Notes: generated from the letters alone by a model not told the origin. DNA of 64,000 bases from G963663315 sp965214205 (GCA_965214205.1 OZ243941.1:62001-126000), one strand, 5' to 3'. Positions 43,846 through 53,065 are shown, counted from the first letter of the stretch. A program made the numbers and translations.

Positions 43846-45401
43846 GACAGACTCTCCAGCAGTTCCCGGACCAGCTCACGGTCGCTCAACCGCCTGGCCT
43901 GATCACCGGTAATCTGCCGCGTTTCATGGCCCTTTCCGGCCAGCAGAATCAGATCTTTGGCAGTGGAGGATTGAATCGCCTGCCGGACGGCCATTTTCCG
44001 GTCATGGATGACCGTCGGCTTGCTTTGCATGCCCTGCAGAATCTGCTCGACGATCCCCTCCGGCGATTCAAAACGGGGGTTGTCATCGGTGATAATGACA
44101 CGGTCGGCCAGACGTTCGGCAATCGCCCCCATTTGCGGACGTTTTTCCTGGTCGCGGTCGCCGCCGCAACCAAACACCACAACCAGCTCGCCGCGGCACA
44201 GTGATTTAAGGGAATGCAACGCCTGTTCCAGCGCGTCCGGGGTATGGGCGTAATCCACCACGACACCCGGTTGCCGGGGGCGGTTGGTGAACAATTCCAT
44301 CCGTCCCGGCGGCGCCGACAACTCCGGCATGATTTGTGCAATTTCTCCAACCCGATAACCCAGGCCGACCAACGCTCCAACCGCCGCCAGGACATTCAGT
44401 ACATTGACCGCGCCGGTCAGGGCTGCCCGCACCCGCCCTGTATCCTCCTGATAATCCAGATCGAACTGAATTCCGCAGTCACTGATCTCAAGATTGCGAG
44501 GCGTCAGATCGGCATTTTCCAAACCATAGGTCAGGCAGCGCAGACCGCTTCTGTGTCTTTCGAGGTAGCGAACCAGGTTTTGTCCGAAAGCGTCATCGCT
44601 GTTGACGACCGCGGTCCTTAAGGATGGAAAATCGAACAATTTCCGCTTGGCCCGGCCGTATTCCTCCATGGAATGGTGATAATCCAGATGATCCTGTGAA
44701 AGATTGGTCAGGACAGCGATATCAAACTCAACGCCATTGACACGCCCCTGGTCAAGACCATGGGAGGAAACCTCGAGACTCACCGCGGCCATTTGCATGG
44801 AACGAAAATCAGCCAGCTGCCGATGCATCGAAATAACATCCGCAGTGGTTAAATCAGACATCCGCAGACTTCCGATTTTCCCGGTTCCGAGCGTACCCGA
44901 ATAGCCGCAGGAAAGACCCAGCCGTTCCAGCGCCTGACCGATCAACCAGGCCGTAGTGGTTTTACCGTTGGTTCCGGTCACCCCGATCACCTTCAATGCG
45001 GAAGACGGATTGCGAAAACAGATGGACGCGATCCAGCCCAGTTTGTCTTGAAGGCCGTCAATTCCGATCAGCGGGACGCTTTCTCCGGGTTCCTCCCCAG
45101 ACTCACTTTCATGAGTCTTGCATCCATGAATCTCGTAGTCCTGACTCTCATAGAGAACAGCCGACGCCTGGTGACGGAGAGCCTCGGGGATGTAGTCCCG
45201 CCCGTCGGCCCGCATCCCGGGCAGAGCGACAAACACATCGCCGCGCTCAACCCGCCTGCTATCAAGCTGCAATCGGCCAACCATCCGATCATCGACCGGA
45301 TCCAACGCCGCAACCCCGGACAGTATCTCACTCAACCGGACATTGGCGATGGCGCCCTCCCGGCCGATTGTCTGATGTTCGATCGTGCAGCCCGGTCCCA
45401 T
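43839..45401 (-). CDS. murE: UDP-MurNAc-L-Ala-D-Glu-meso-DAP ligase
   Basis: 520 aa, slightly long for the family because of an acidic insert (YEIHGCKTHESESGEEPGES, residues ~88-107) in the N-terminal domain. P-loop GVTGTNGKTTTAWL (~139-152), EVSSHGLDQGRV, LTNLSQDHLDYHHSMEEY, DYAHTPDALE, and the DNPR motif in TDDNPRFESPE, which marks use of meso-diaminopimelate, supplied here by DapF. The ATG is 3 bp after the ftsI stop. Confidence 0.97.
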   Translation of the reverse strand: MGPGCTIEHQTIGREGAIANVRLSEILSGVAALDPVDDRMVGRLQLDSRRVERGDVFVALPGMRADGRDYIPEALRHQASAVLYESQDYEIHGCKTHESESGEEPGESVPLIGIDGLQDKLGWIASICFRNPSSALKVIGVTGTNGKTTTAWLIGQALERLGLSCGYSGTLGTGKIGSLRMSDLTTADVISMHRQLADFRSMQMAAVSLEVSSHGLDQGRVNGVEFDIAVLTNLSQDHLDYHHSMEEYGRAKRKLFDFPSLRTAVVNSDDAFGQNLVRYLERHRSGLRCLTYGLENADLTPRNLEISDCGIQFDLDYQEDTGRVRAALTGAVNVLNVLAAVGALVGLGYRVGEIAQIMPELSAPPGRMELFTNRPRQPGVVVDYAHTPDALEQALHSLKSLCRGELVVVFGCGGDRDQEKRPQMGAIAERLADRVIITDDNPRFESPEGIVEQILQGMQSKPTVIHDRKMAVRQAIQSSTAKDLILLAGKGHETRQITGDQARRLSDRELVRELLESLSC

Positions 45402-45404
45402 CGC

Positions 45405-47165
45405 TCATACCTGATTCTTGTCAGCTTCGACCGAAACGATCCGGGACTGATCGACATCATCCGGCCTGATGTTGTACAGACGCATCATGTCGGACATCAA
45501 CTTCGAAAAAACCGGCGCCGCAACATCGCCGCCATAATAAAACCGGCCTCTCGGATCATCAATCGAAACAACGGTTACAAACTTCGGATCAGAGATCGGA
45601 CCAAGCCCGGCGAACAACGACACATACCGGTTGTTCTTGTAGTTTCCATCGATCAGCTTGTGAGTGGTTCCGGTTTTGCCGCCAATTCGATACTGGGCGA
45701 TCCGGGCCTTCCGGGCCGTGCCTTTTGCAGTGGCGGCCTGCTCCAGCATTTCCCGGATCCTGAGCGCGGTGTCCGATTGAAACACTCTTTCCCCCCTGGC
45801 GCGGAACCCGGGCTCCTTGCGCTCCAGGGTAACCGGCAGCAATTCCCCGTCCGTGGCAAAAACCGTGTAAGCTCTCGCCAGTTGCAACGGAGTCGCCGAG
45901 AAGCCGTAACCGTATGCCATGGTCGCGTGTTCCATTTTCCGGGAGCGGCGTCTGAGAGCGCCCGGAGTCTCACCCGGCAAAGAACCCGCCAGTGAACCGA
46001 ATCCGACACCCTGCAACGTGTCGAAAAGATCATCAAACGGCAGGGCAAGCGCAATTTTCGCGGATCCGATATTACTTGACTTCACAAGCACATCGAAAAC
46101 CGACAACTCCCCATAGTCATGGATATCGCTGATAGTACGCCCCCCGACCCGCCAGGCGCCCGGCGAAGTATCGATCATGGTATCCACCCCGACCATTCCG
46201 CTCTCCAGCGCCATGGCAATGGTGAACGGTTTTGCCGTGGACCCCGGCTCCAGAATATCTGTCACGGCGCGATTCCTGAATATTCCGTTTTTCAGGGAAC
46301 CCCGGTCATTCGGATTGAACTGGGGGGCGGTCACCATCGCCAGGATTTCGCCGCTGGGCACGGATAAAACCACTATACTGCCGCCTGCGGCGTCATGTTC
46401 GATCAACGCGGATGCCAGATACCTGCTGGCAAGCGACTGCAGTCTCTGGTCGATGCTGATCACAATGTCCCGGCCATGCTCGACCTGCCGCACGCTTTCC
46501 ACTCTTTCGACATAACGCCCGCCCAGATTCTTGAGCACAAGCATCCGGCCTTCGCTACCCTTCAGTTCTTTGTTGAACGCCAGCTCCAGTCCTTCCTGGC
46601 CATTGCCGTCAATATCGGTAAATCCGATCAGATGGGCGCTGACCGGACCGCTCGGAAAATACCGTCTGTATTCCCTCCGCACATCCAGTCCGGGAGTCGG
46701 GGTCTGCATCACCCGCTCGACCACAGCGGGCGGCAGTTGCCGCTTGACATACATGAAATCGGAACTGGAAAATTTCCGACACTTGTCCTGCAGATGCTTT
46801 CTTGAGACACCCGTAGCTTCCAGGACTTTGTCCCAGGATGATTCCGAATTGCAGAACCGTCCGGGGTCTGAAACCAGGGAATACACCGGAGTGCTGACCG
46901 ATAACGGCTGGCCGTTGCGGTCAAGAATACGCCCCCGCTCCGGGACAACAGTCACTTCCCTCAAGTAACGCATATCTCCCTGGGACTGAAGTTTTTCCCG
47001 TTCATAGGTTTGCAGGTAAACAACGCGAAGCGCAAGCACGACAAACACGACAATCATTCCCGCAAGCGCCAGATACTGACGCCAGATCAGCGAATCCGCA
47101 GAATCCGCGGGCAGTCTTTCTCTAACCGTCTGCCGATGCCCGGCTGTGTTTGAATATTTAATCAC
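45405..47165 (-). CDS. ftsI: Septal transpeptidase FtsI (PBP3)
   Basis: 586 aa. One N-terminal membrane helix (YLALAGMIVVFVVLALRVVYLQ, ~31-52), the pedestal domain from GRILDRNGQPLSVS, and the penicillin-binding transpeptidase domain: S309-T-A-K (ILEPGSTAKPF), SSN in VKSSNIGSAKIA and KTG in IGGKTGTTHK. It crosslinks septal peptidoglycan with FtsW. 21 bp after ftsL. Confidence 0.98.
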   Translation of the reverse strand: MIKYSNTAGHRQTVRERLPADSADSLIWRQYLALAGMIVVFVVLALRVVYLQTYEREKLQSQGDMRYLREVTVVPERGRILDRNGQPLSVSTPVYSLVSDPGRFCNSESSWDKVLEATGVSRKHLQDKCRKFSSSDFMYVKRQLPPAVVERVMQTPTPGLDVRREYRRYFPSGPVSAHLIGFTDIDGNGQEGLELAFNKELKGSEGRMLVLKNLGGRYVERVESVRQVEHGRDIVISIDQRLQSLASRYLASALIEHDAAGGSIVVLSVPSGEILAMVTAPQFNPNDRGSLKNGIFRNRAVTDILEPGSTAKPFTIAMALESGMVGVDTMIDTSPGAWRVGGRTISDIHDYGELSVFDVLVKSSNIGSAKIALALPFDDLFDTLQGVGFGSLAGSLPGETPGALRRRSRKMEHATMAYGYGFSATPLQLARAYTVFATDGELLPVTLERKEPGFRARGERVFQSDTALRIREMLEQAATAKGTARKARIAQYRIGGKTGTTHKLIDGNYKNNRYVSLFAGLGPISDPKFVTVVSIDDPRGRFYYGGDVAAPVFSKLMSDMMRLYNIRPDDVDQSRIVSVEADKNQV

Positions 47166-47186
47166 TCGCGTCCGCCTGTTGTCCGC

Positions 47187-47516
47187 TTATCGCTGACCGG
47201 GCGCTGCCATATACACAGTCACAATTTTTTCGGGGAGAGGCGGATGCATCCCCAATCGACTCCCCACACTGTCCGCAATGTTATGTCTGGTATTCCAGGT
47301 TGTTTTCTCGATCAGGAGTCGGCCCCACTCGGTTTTGAGTTGGCTAAGGCGATTATCAAGATCATGCAGATGAGCGAATACCAGTCGATTCTCATGGCGA
47401 ACCGCGACCACCGCCAAAGCGCTGGAGATCACCAGAACCAGCAAAATGATCGAAAGTTTGTTGATTAATTGAAATTGTCCCACTTGAACAGCCTGTGAAT
47501 AGCCCGCCTTATCCAT
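47187..47516 (-). CDS. ftsL: Cell division protein FtsL
   Basis: 109 aa from the ATG at 47516. A short cytoplasmic part, one membrane helix (LSIILLVLVISSALAVVAVRHENR, ~21-44), then a heptad-like periplasmic coiled coil (LHDLDNRLSQLKTEWGRLLIEKTTW) with the LxxExxxW pattern of FtsL. It works with FtsQ and FtsB to activate FtsWI. It overlaps the rsmH stop by 8 bp. Confidence 0.93.
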   Translation of the reverse strand: MDKAGYSQAVQVGQFQLINKLSIILLVLVISSALAVVAVRHENRLVFAHLHDLDNRLSQLKTEWGRLLIEKTTWNTRHNIADSVGSRLGMHPPLPEKIVTVYMAAPGQR

Positions 47517-48468
47517 GGGCGTGACCGGGGACGGCCTTGCGGGCAACCCGCATCACCGCGCTTCTCGCTCTCGGGTTTCTGCCGATTTCATCGGGCGCTG
47601 CCCGGACCGGCTTACCGACCAGGCTCAGCCTCGGATTCAGCATGTTACTGGTAACCGGAAGATCAGCGGGCCAGGGGTCCCCTTTCGACTGCTCGCGCAG
47701 GAACCGTTTTACCATTCGGTCTTCCAGGGAATGAAAACTGATGACAACCAGTCGGCCACCGGCCACCAGCGCGTCAAGAGCCTGAGGCAGGACGCTTTCG
47801 AGTTCCTGCAACTCCTGATTGACCGCGATGCGAATCGCCTGGAATGTCCGGGTGGCCGGATGCTTGTGCTTCTCTTTGACCGGCACGGCATCCGATACCA
47901 GTTTGCTGAGCTCGGCCGTGGTTCCGATATCCCCGCGCGAAAGCGCCTGCTTGATACTCCGCGCGATTCTCCGGGCAAATTTTTCTTCCCCGAAACGCTG
48001 CAGGGTTTTAACCAGTTCGTCTTCCTTTACCTGTTTCATCCAGTCAACAGCCGGGGTTCCTTCGGACTGGTCCATTCTCATGTCCAATGGTCCGTCATGG
48101 CTGAAACTGAATCCCCTTTCAGGCTGATCAAGCTGGGGAGACGATACCCCCAGATCAAACAGAATCGCGTCCACTTCCCCTAGCAGGTTTTTATCCCGCA
48201 GGATGTTCTTCAATCTGGAGAATGAGCTGTGAACCACTTCAATTCTCGGATCATCCCGCGAGAACTTTCTGGCGTGGGTGACCGCGTCCGCGTCCCGGTC
48301 AATCACGATCAGTCGGGCTGAGGCCGGCAGAACCTTCAACATTTCCCGCGCATGTCCGCCCCGCCCCCAGGTCGCGTCGACCACCACTTCCCGGTCGGAG
48401 AGATCAAGCGCCTGTACGACCTCCTTCAACAAAACGGGGACATGAGCTGGCGGCGGTATGTGATTCAT
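47509..48468 (-). CDS. rsmH: 16S rRNA (cytosine1402-N4)-methyltransferase
   Basis: 319 aa from the ATG at 48468 (MNHIPPPAHVPVLLKEVVQAL), which overlaps the mraZ stop as ATGA. SAM site VVVDATWGRGGHAREML, then ILFDLGVSSPQLDQPERGFSF, GPLDMRMD, HPATRTFQAIRIAVNQEL and VISFHSLEDRMVKRF. It methylates C1402 of 16S rRNA. Second gene of the dcw cluster. Confidence 0.98.
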   Translation of the reverse strand: MNHIPPPAHVPVLLKEVVQALDLSDREVVVDATWGRGGHAREMLKVLPASARLIVIDRDADAVTHARKFSRDDPRIEVVHSSFSRLKNILRDKNLLGEVDAILFDLGVSSPQLDQPERGFSFSHDGPLDMRMDQSEGTPAVDWMKQVKEDELVKTLQRFGEEKFARRIARSIKQALSRGDIGTTAELSKLVSDAVPVKEKHKHPATRTFQAIRIAVNQELQELESVLPQALDALVAGGRLVVISFHSLEDRMVKRFLREQSKGDPWPADLPVTSNMLNPRLSLVGKPVRAAPDEIGRNPRARSAVMRVARKAVPGHAHG

Positions 48469-48923
48469 AGCGAAAGCCGCTCCATCTCGACAGAAATGCC
48501 GTCTGAATCCAGATCTTCCCTGAGCCACTCAGCCCGGCGCGCATGCCACAGGCTCTCGCTCCAGATTTCGAATTTATTGCCCTGCCCCACCAGATAGATC
48601 TCTTTCGTCATCATCGCGAACTCACGCAGCGGGGAGGACAACAGAATTCGCCCGTTGCCATCCATATCGACATCAGAGGCATAACCAAGCAAAAAACGTT
48701 TCAGTTTCTGGTGACCCGGATCAAAGCTCGGCAGCGCAACCAGTTTTTCCTCGACCTTCTCCCATTCATCCATCGGGTATAGCCAAAGACAGTGCTCTCG
48801 GGTATTGTTCACGGTCACAACCATCTTTCCGTCACAACGGGTGATCAGATTGTCCCGATACCGGCTGGGGATGGCAAAGCGGCCTTTGCTGTCCAGATTA
48901 ATCGAATTGGCGCCACGAAGCAT
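48465..48923 (-). CDS. mraZ: Transcriptional regulator MraZ
   Basis: 152 aa from the ATG at 48923 (MLRGANSINLDSKGRFAIPSRYRD), the same length as E. coli MraZ. Two SpoVT/AbrB-like repeats, each with a DxxGR motif: LDSKGRFAIP near residue 10 and VDMDGNGRILLS near residue 83. MraZ binds direct repeats in its own promoter and represses the dcw operon; matching boxes are present at 48943-48967. The frame remains open to 49022 across the promoter. Confidence 0.97.
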   Translation of the reverse strand: MLRGANSINLDSKGRFAIPSRYRDNLITRCDGKMVVTVNNTREHCLWLYPMDEWEKVEEKLVALPSFDPGHQKLKRFLLGYASDVDMDGNGRILLSSPLREFAMMTKEIYLVGQGNKFEIWSESLWHARRAEWLREDLDSDGISVEMERLSL

Positions 48924-48942
48924 GATTTTCGACCTGATTTTA

Positions 48943-48967
48943 CCCACAAATCTCCACTTATCTCCAC
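48943..48967 (-). promoter_or_regulatory. MraZ operator boxes
   Basis: On the minus strand three GTGGR repeats occur with exact 10-bp spacing: GTGGA (48967-48963), GTGGA (48957-48953) and GTGGG (48947-48943). This equals the TGGG-N-N5 direct-repeat operator known for MraZ. The first box touches the -10 hexamer, so MraZ should block transcription. Confidence 0.8.
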
Positions 48968-48995
48968 TATAAAAGGGATAGCGGTCGGATGTCAA
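48966..48995 (-). promoter_or_regulatory. dcw cluster promoter (Pmra-like)
   Basis: Minus strand: -35 TTGACA (48995-48990, perfect), 18-bp spacer, -10 TATAGT (48971-48966, 5/6). It lies 43 bp upstream of the mraZ ATG, and runs directly into the MraZ boxes. It is the best sigma-70 promoter seen in the window and probably drives mraZ through ftsZ (~17 kb of overlapping genes). Confidence 0.7.
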
Positions 48996-49078
48996 GAAAA
49001 AATGACTGTTTTCAACTATCAAAACGGGCGAATTCGGCTCCCCTCCGGTTCCACAAAATCCGGGAAACGATCCATGAT

Positions 49079-49110
49079 TTGTGGTTTAATCGGATTGGTC
49101 AAAACCACAA
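49079..49110. promoter_or_regulatory. 9-bp inverted repeat upstream of ridA
   Basis: TTGTGGTTT (49079-49087) and AAACCACAA (49102-49110) are perfect reverse complements with a 14-bp spacer, ending 24 bp before the ridA ATG. It could be an operator for a dimeric regulator or a leader hairpin. No known regulator site is recognised. Confidence 0.4.
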
Positions 49111-49134
49111 TGAAACCAGGGGAAAATCCGGAAA

Positions 49135-49521
49135 ATGAGCGCGAAAGAAATCATCAGGACCAAACGGGCGCCCGGCGCCATAGGCGCCTACTCGCAGGCG
49201 GTCAAAGCCGGCCGGACCGTGTATATTTCAGGGCAACTCCCTCTGCATCCGGATACCATGGAAGTGGTGGATACTTCTTTCGAAGCGGCGGCCCATCAGG
49301 TTTTCCGGAATCTGGCCGCGGTGGCGGAAGCGGCCGGGGGCAGTCTGGCAGACGCGGTAAAGCTCAACATCTCGATGACGAATCTGGAAAATTTCGCGGC
49401 GGTTAATGAGATCATGGCGCAATACGTCGCTGAACCCTGGCCGGCGCGGGCAGCCGTAGGCGTAGCCTCCCTGCCAAAGGGAGCTCCGATTGAAATCGAG
49501 GCCATCCTGGTACTGCCGTAA
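49135..49521 (+). CDS. ridA: RidA family enamine/imine deaminase
   Basis: 128 aa, typical RidA length. Features: GAIGAYSQAVKAGRTVYISGQLPLHP, and the end WPARAAVGVASLPKGAPIEIEAI with the substrate-binding Arg (PARAAV) and the Glu. RidA hydrolyses 2-aminoacrylate and related reactive imines. In gammaproteobacteria it is often spoT-ridA-recG; here ridA-recG is kept but spoT is replaced by the divergent dcw cluster. A ribosome site (ccagGGGAaaatccggaaaATG) is weak. Confidence 0.95.
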   Translation: MSAKEIIRTKRAPGAIGAYSQAVKAGRTVYISGQLPLHPDTMEVVDTSFEAAAHQVFRNLAAVAEAAGGSLADAVKLNISMTNLENFAAVNEIMAQYVAEPWPARAAVGVASLPKGAPIEIEAILVLP

Positions 49522-49546
49522 CGGCGCAGACCACTACAGATCCGGT

Positions 49547-51628
49547 TTGAATTCCTCCAGCGTCGCGCCCCATCCTCTTCGATCACTTGCCGGCGTCGGC
49601 CCGCGAATCATTGTCAAACTGGAAAAAATGGGTATTTCCAGGCCGCAGGACCTGCTCTTCCATCTGCCTTTTCGCTATCAGGACAAAACACGCGTTACCC
49701 GGATAGCTGATCTTCAGAACGGCCATGAGTCGGTTATATTCGGCCAGATCCACTCGGTGGATGTCCGGTTCGGCAGACGCAGAAGCCTGTTGGTACGAGT
49801 AAACGATTCCTCCGCTTCGATTTTTCTTCGGTTTTTCCATTTCAGCCACAACCAGCAAAAGGGTTTTTGTGAAGGCGCCTGGATTCAATGCTATGGAGAA
49901 GCGCGCTGCGGTTATCAGGGCCTGGAAATGGTCCACCCGGAATACAAAATCTTCAACCAGCCCGGACAACCGGCGCTGGAGAAGACATTGACGCCTGTCT
50001 ATCCGGCAACCGAAGGATTGGGGCAGAAAACGATCCGCAGACTGGTATCCACGAGTCTCGCCAATTACCGGCGTCAACTGTCGGATATGATTCCGCCGGA
50101 GCTTCAGGTCGAATTCGGACTAATGTCATTAACGAAGGCGCTGCAAACCGTCCACAACCCACCGGTGGATTGCGACGCCGATGCGCTGAAAGCGGGTATT
50201 CATCCGGCCTGCCAACGCCTGGCTCTGGAAGAACTGCTGGCTCACCAGCTCGCGTTTCACCGGCTTCGCCAGAAACGGCAACGGGAAAACGGCCCCCTGA
50301 TTACCGATGCAGGCAAATCCTGGAGTTTGCTGAAGGATCGGCTCGACTTCGAATTGACCGGGGCGCAAATTCGGGTGATTAAAGAGATTCAGGAGGATCT
50401 GTGCAGGAAATATCCGGTAATGCGCCTGGTTCAGGGGGATGTGGGGTCGGGCAAAACCATCGTCTGCGCCGCCGCCGCCCTGCAGGCCATTGACAGTGGT
50501 TATCAGGCAGCGCTGATGGCTCCCACCGAACTGCTCGCGGAACAACACCGAAAAACGTTTTATCAGTGGTTGGAGCCACTGAACATCGACATGGAGTGGT
50601 TAACCGGGAAACTGACCGCGGCGAACCGCAGAAAAGCGCTGTCACGGATTGCCGGCGGTGAAGCGAAAATGGTTATTGGCACCCATGCATTATTTCAGGA
50701 ATCCGTCGAATTCAACAAACTCGGCCTGATCATTGTCGATGAGCAGCACCGCTTCGGGGTTGATCAAAGACTGGCGATGCGCGGCAAGGGTACTTTCCGG
50801 GATACCGCGCCCCACCAGATTGTGATGAGCGCAACGCCGATACCCCGCTCACTGGCTATGATCCTGTATGCCGATCTCGATATATCAAACATTGATGAAT
50901 TACCGGCCGGCAGAAAACCGGTGACCACAGTGGCGTTGCCGGACACCCGACGGCGTGAAGTGGCGGACCGCATCCGGTCCAACTGCCGCAACGGACTGCA
51001 GGCGTACTGGGTCTGCCCGTTGATCGAGGAGTCCGATAAACTGCAGATCCAGACGGCCACAGAGACCTGCGCGGCCTTGCGGGCCCTGTTGCCCGAACTC
51101 CGTATCGAGCTGATCCACGGGCGATTGAAGTCCAAAGAGAAAGAATCCATCATGCACAGGTTCGACCAGGGCCTGATTGACCTGCTGGTGGCGACCACAG
51201 TAATCGAAGTGGGCGTGGATGTCCCCAACGCCAATCTGATGATTATTGAAAACGCGGAAAGGCTGGGGCTGGCGCAACTTCACCAGTTGCGCGGGCGAGT
51301 CGGGCGAAGCGCAGACCAGGCCTCCTGTGTGCTGCTGTATCAGGCCCCACTGGGCGCCATCGCGAAAGAGCGTCTGGGCATCCTGCGCAGCGCCAATGAC
51401 GGATTTGAAATCGCCCGCAAGGACCTGGAACAAAGAGGCCCCGGGGAGCTACTCGGGACACGGCAGACCGGGATTCAGCAAATGCGGATTGCGAACATCG
51501 TCCGGGACCGGGCAATGATCCCCCGGGTCGAACTGATTTCCCGGAAGTTGCGCGAGCAACATCCGCACCGGGCGGGCGCCCTGATATCGAGATGGATTCA
51601 CAACAGTGAACAATATGCCGACGTATAA
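49547..51628 (+). CDS. recG: ATP-dependent DNA helicase RecG
   Basis: 693 aa from the TTG at 49547, the same length as E. coli RecG; the frame extends to a TTG at 49490 inside ridA. No ATG exists before the conserved HPLRSLAGVGPRIIVKLEKMGI. Wedge/OB domain at ~50-160, then helicase lobe 1 with Walker A GDVGSGKTIV and DEQH in IVDEQHRFGVDQR, lobe 2 with GRLKSKEKE, TTVIEVGVDVPNAN and QLRGRVGRS. RecG remodels stalled forks and Holliday junctions. The start is the uncertain part. Confidence 0.95.
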   Translation: MNSSSVAPHPLRSLAGVGPRIIVKLEKMGISRPQDLLFHLPFRYQDKTRVTRIADLQNGHESVIFGQIHSVDVRFGRRRSLLVRVNDSSASIFLRFFHFSHNQQKGFCEGAWIQCYGEARCGYQGLEMVHPEYKIFNQPGQPALEKTLTPVYPATEGLGQKTIRRLVSTSLANYRRQLSDMIPPELQVEFGLMSLTKALQTVHNPPVDCDADALKAGIHPACQRLALEELLAHQLAFHRLRQKRQRENGPLITDAGKSWSLLKDRLDFELTGAQIRVIKEIQEDLCRKYPVMRLVQGDVGSGKTIVCAAAALQAIDSGYQAALMAPTELLAEQHRKTFYQWLEPLNIDMEWLTGKLTAANRRKALSRIAGGEAKMVIGTHALFQESVEFNKLGLIIVDEQHRFGVDQRLAMRGKGTFRDTAPHQIVMSATPIPRSLAMILYADLDISNIDELPAGRKPVTTVALPDTRRREVADRIRSNCRNGLQAYWVCPLIEESDKLQIQTATETCAALRALLPELRIELIHGRLKSKEKESIMHRFDQGLIDLLVATTVIEVGVDVPNANLMIIENAERLGLAQLHQLRGRVGRSADQASCVLLYQAPLGAIAKERLGILRSANDGFEIARKDLEQRGPGELLGTRQTGIQQMRIANIVRDRAMIPRVELISRKLREQHPHRAGALISRWIHNSEQYADV

Positions 51629-51634
51629 CCTGAA

Positions 51635-52498
51635 ATGAAACCGGGAGTTTTTTCAGCCTGCATCCAGTTAACGCGCCTGGATCGGTCGATTGGCACATTT
51701 TTGCTGCTTTGGCCTACGCTATGGGCATTATGGCTTGCCGGGCAAGGCTCCCCCGACCCGGATATCGTCCTTGTCTTTATCCTCGGCACGGTGGTCATGC
51801 GGGCGGCGGGGTGCATTATCAATGACTATGCGGACCGCAATCTCGACCCCCATGTCGAAAGAACCAGACACCGCCCTCTCGCCAGCGGCGCCCTCAGCGT
51901 CCGGACGGCCCTGGTTTTATTCGCGGTCCTGATCCTGATCGCTTTCGGCCTGATATGGTTGCTCAACCCGCTTACCCGTTATCTGTCCATTATCGCGGTG
52001 ACTCTCGCCACACTGTATCCCTTTTCCAAACGGGTTACTCATTTCCCGCAATGCGTGCTTGGGCTGGCGTTCTCGATGGGCATCCCGATGGCTTACGCCG
52101 CGTTGACCGGGACTCTCCCCCTGCAGGCCTGGGTCCTGTTTCTCGCCAATTTTCTGTGGATCGTCGCCTATGATACCCAGTATGCAATGGCGGACCGGGA
52201 TGATGATCGGGTGATCGGCATCAAATCAACCGCCATCGCGTTCGGAAATTATGATAATCTGGCCGTCGGTATACTGCATCTTGCGGCCCTGACCATTATT
52301 GGCCTGATCGGATGGCAAAGTCATCTGTCCTGGCATTTTTACCTGTTTCTGGGGGTTGCGGCCGGACTTGCCGTTTACCAGCAATATTTATGCAAGGACC
52401 GGGATTCACAGAAATCCCTGTCCGCGTTTTTGAATAACAACTGGATAGGAGCGGCGGTCTGGTGCGGTTTGGTCCTGGGCCTGATGAAGCCCGTTTAA
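51635..52498 (+). CDS. ubiA: 4-hydroxybenzoate octaprenyltransferase
   Basis: 287 aa, nine-helix membrane prenyltransferase. The first Asp-rich motif is NDYADRNLDPHVERTRHRPLASG (NDxxDxxxD) and the second is YDTQYAMADRDDD. The start RLDRSIGTFLLLWPTLWALWLA is typical of UbiA. It attaches the polyprenyl chain to 4-hydroxybenzoate in ubiquinone synthesis. ubiC is not adjacent. The gene starts 6 bp after recG. Confidence 0.96.
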   Translation: MKPGVFSACIQLTRLDRSIGTFLLLWPTLWALWLAGQGSPDPDIVLVFILGTVVMRAAGCIINDYADRNLDPHVERTRHRPLASGALSVRTALVLFAVLILIAFGLIWLLNPLTRYLSIIAVTLATLYPFSKRVTHFPQCVLGLAFSMGIPMAYAALTGTLPLQAWVLFLANFLWIVAYDTQYAMADRDDDRVIGIKSTAIAFGNYDNLAVGILHLAALTIIGLIGWQSHLSWHFYLFLGVAAGLAVYQQYLCKDRDSQKSLSAFLNNNWIGAAVWCGLVLGLMKPV

Positions 52499-52519
52499 CC
52501 CTTTCCCGACCGTCTGATC

Positions 52520-53065
52520 ATGAGAAAAATCCAGCCGATCAATCACTGCACTTTCTGTGGCAATAAAGTGACCTTCGAGATCCCCGAGGGAGATAATCGC
52601 CCGCGGCATCTGTGCCGGCGCTGCGGTCAGATCCAGTATCAGAACCCGAGAATCGTGACCGGTTGCATCCCGGTCTGGGAGGACCGGATTCTCTTGTGCA
52701 AAAGAGCGATAGAACCGCGCCTGGGGTACTGGACAATTCCGGCCGGATTCATGGAAAATGGTGAAACTATTGAACAGGGAGCCATGCGGGAGACCTGGGA
52801 GGAAGCTTGCGCGAAAGTCGTCAATCCGTCCCTTTACCAGATCTACAATGTGACTTCAGTGAACCAGATATACATGCTGTTCCGGGCGGAACTGGACGGA
52901 CCGGGTCGATTCGGCATCGGCCAGGAAAGCCTGGAAGTGGAACTGGTGGAAGAGTCCCACATTCCCTGGGATGAAATCGCATTCAAGGTCGTCCACAACA
53001 CATTGGAACGATTTTTGAAAGAACGTGGACAAGGTCGGTTTGAATTCCGGATCGACACCATTTAG
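52520..53065 (+). CDS. Zinc-ribbon Nudix hydrolase
   Basis: 181 aa. An N-terminal zinc ribbon (CTFCGNKV... LCRRCGQIQYQNPRIV, two CxxC pairs at ~10-13 and ~33-36) is followed by a Nudix domain with the box GFMENGETIEQGAMRETWEEACA. This is the NudC/YfcD-like architecture common in proteobacteria. Box residues for metal binding (RETWEE) are intact. Substrates in such proteins include ADP-ribose, NADH and nucleotide sugars; the sequence does not decide. It follows ubiA by 21 bp and is the last gene before the DnaA-box gap. Confidence 0.9.
   Translation: MRKIQPINHCTFCGNKVTFEIPEGDNRPRHLCRRCGQIQYQNPRIVTGCIPVWEDRILLCKRAIEPRLGYWTIPAGFMENGETIEQGAMRETWEEACAKVVNPSLYQIYNVTSVNQIYMLFRAELDGPGRFGIGQESLEVELVEESHIPWDEIAFKVVHNTLERFLKERGQGRFEFRIDTI

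Noticed and set aside
45048..45995. 315-aa open frame on the plus strand opposite murE and ftsI
   Set aside because: Spans two real, conserved genes on the other strand; composition is typical of a shadow frame.
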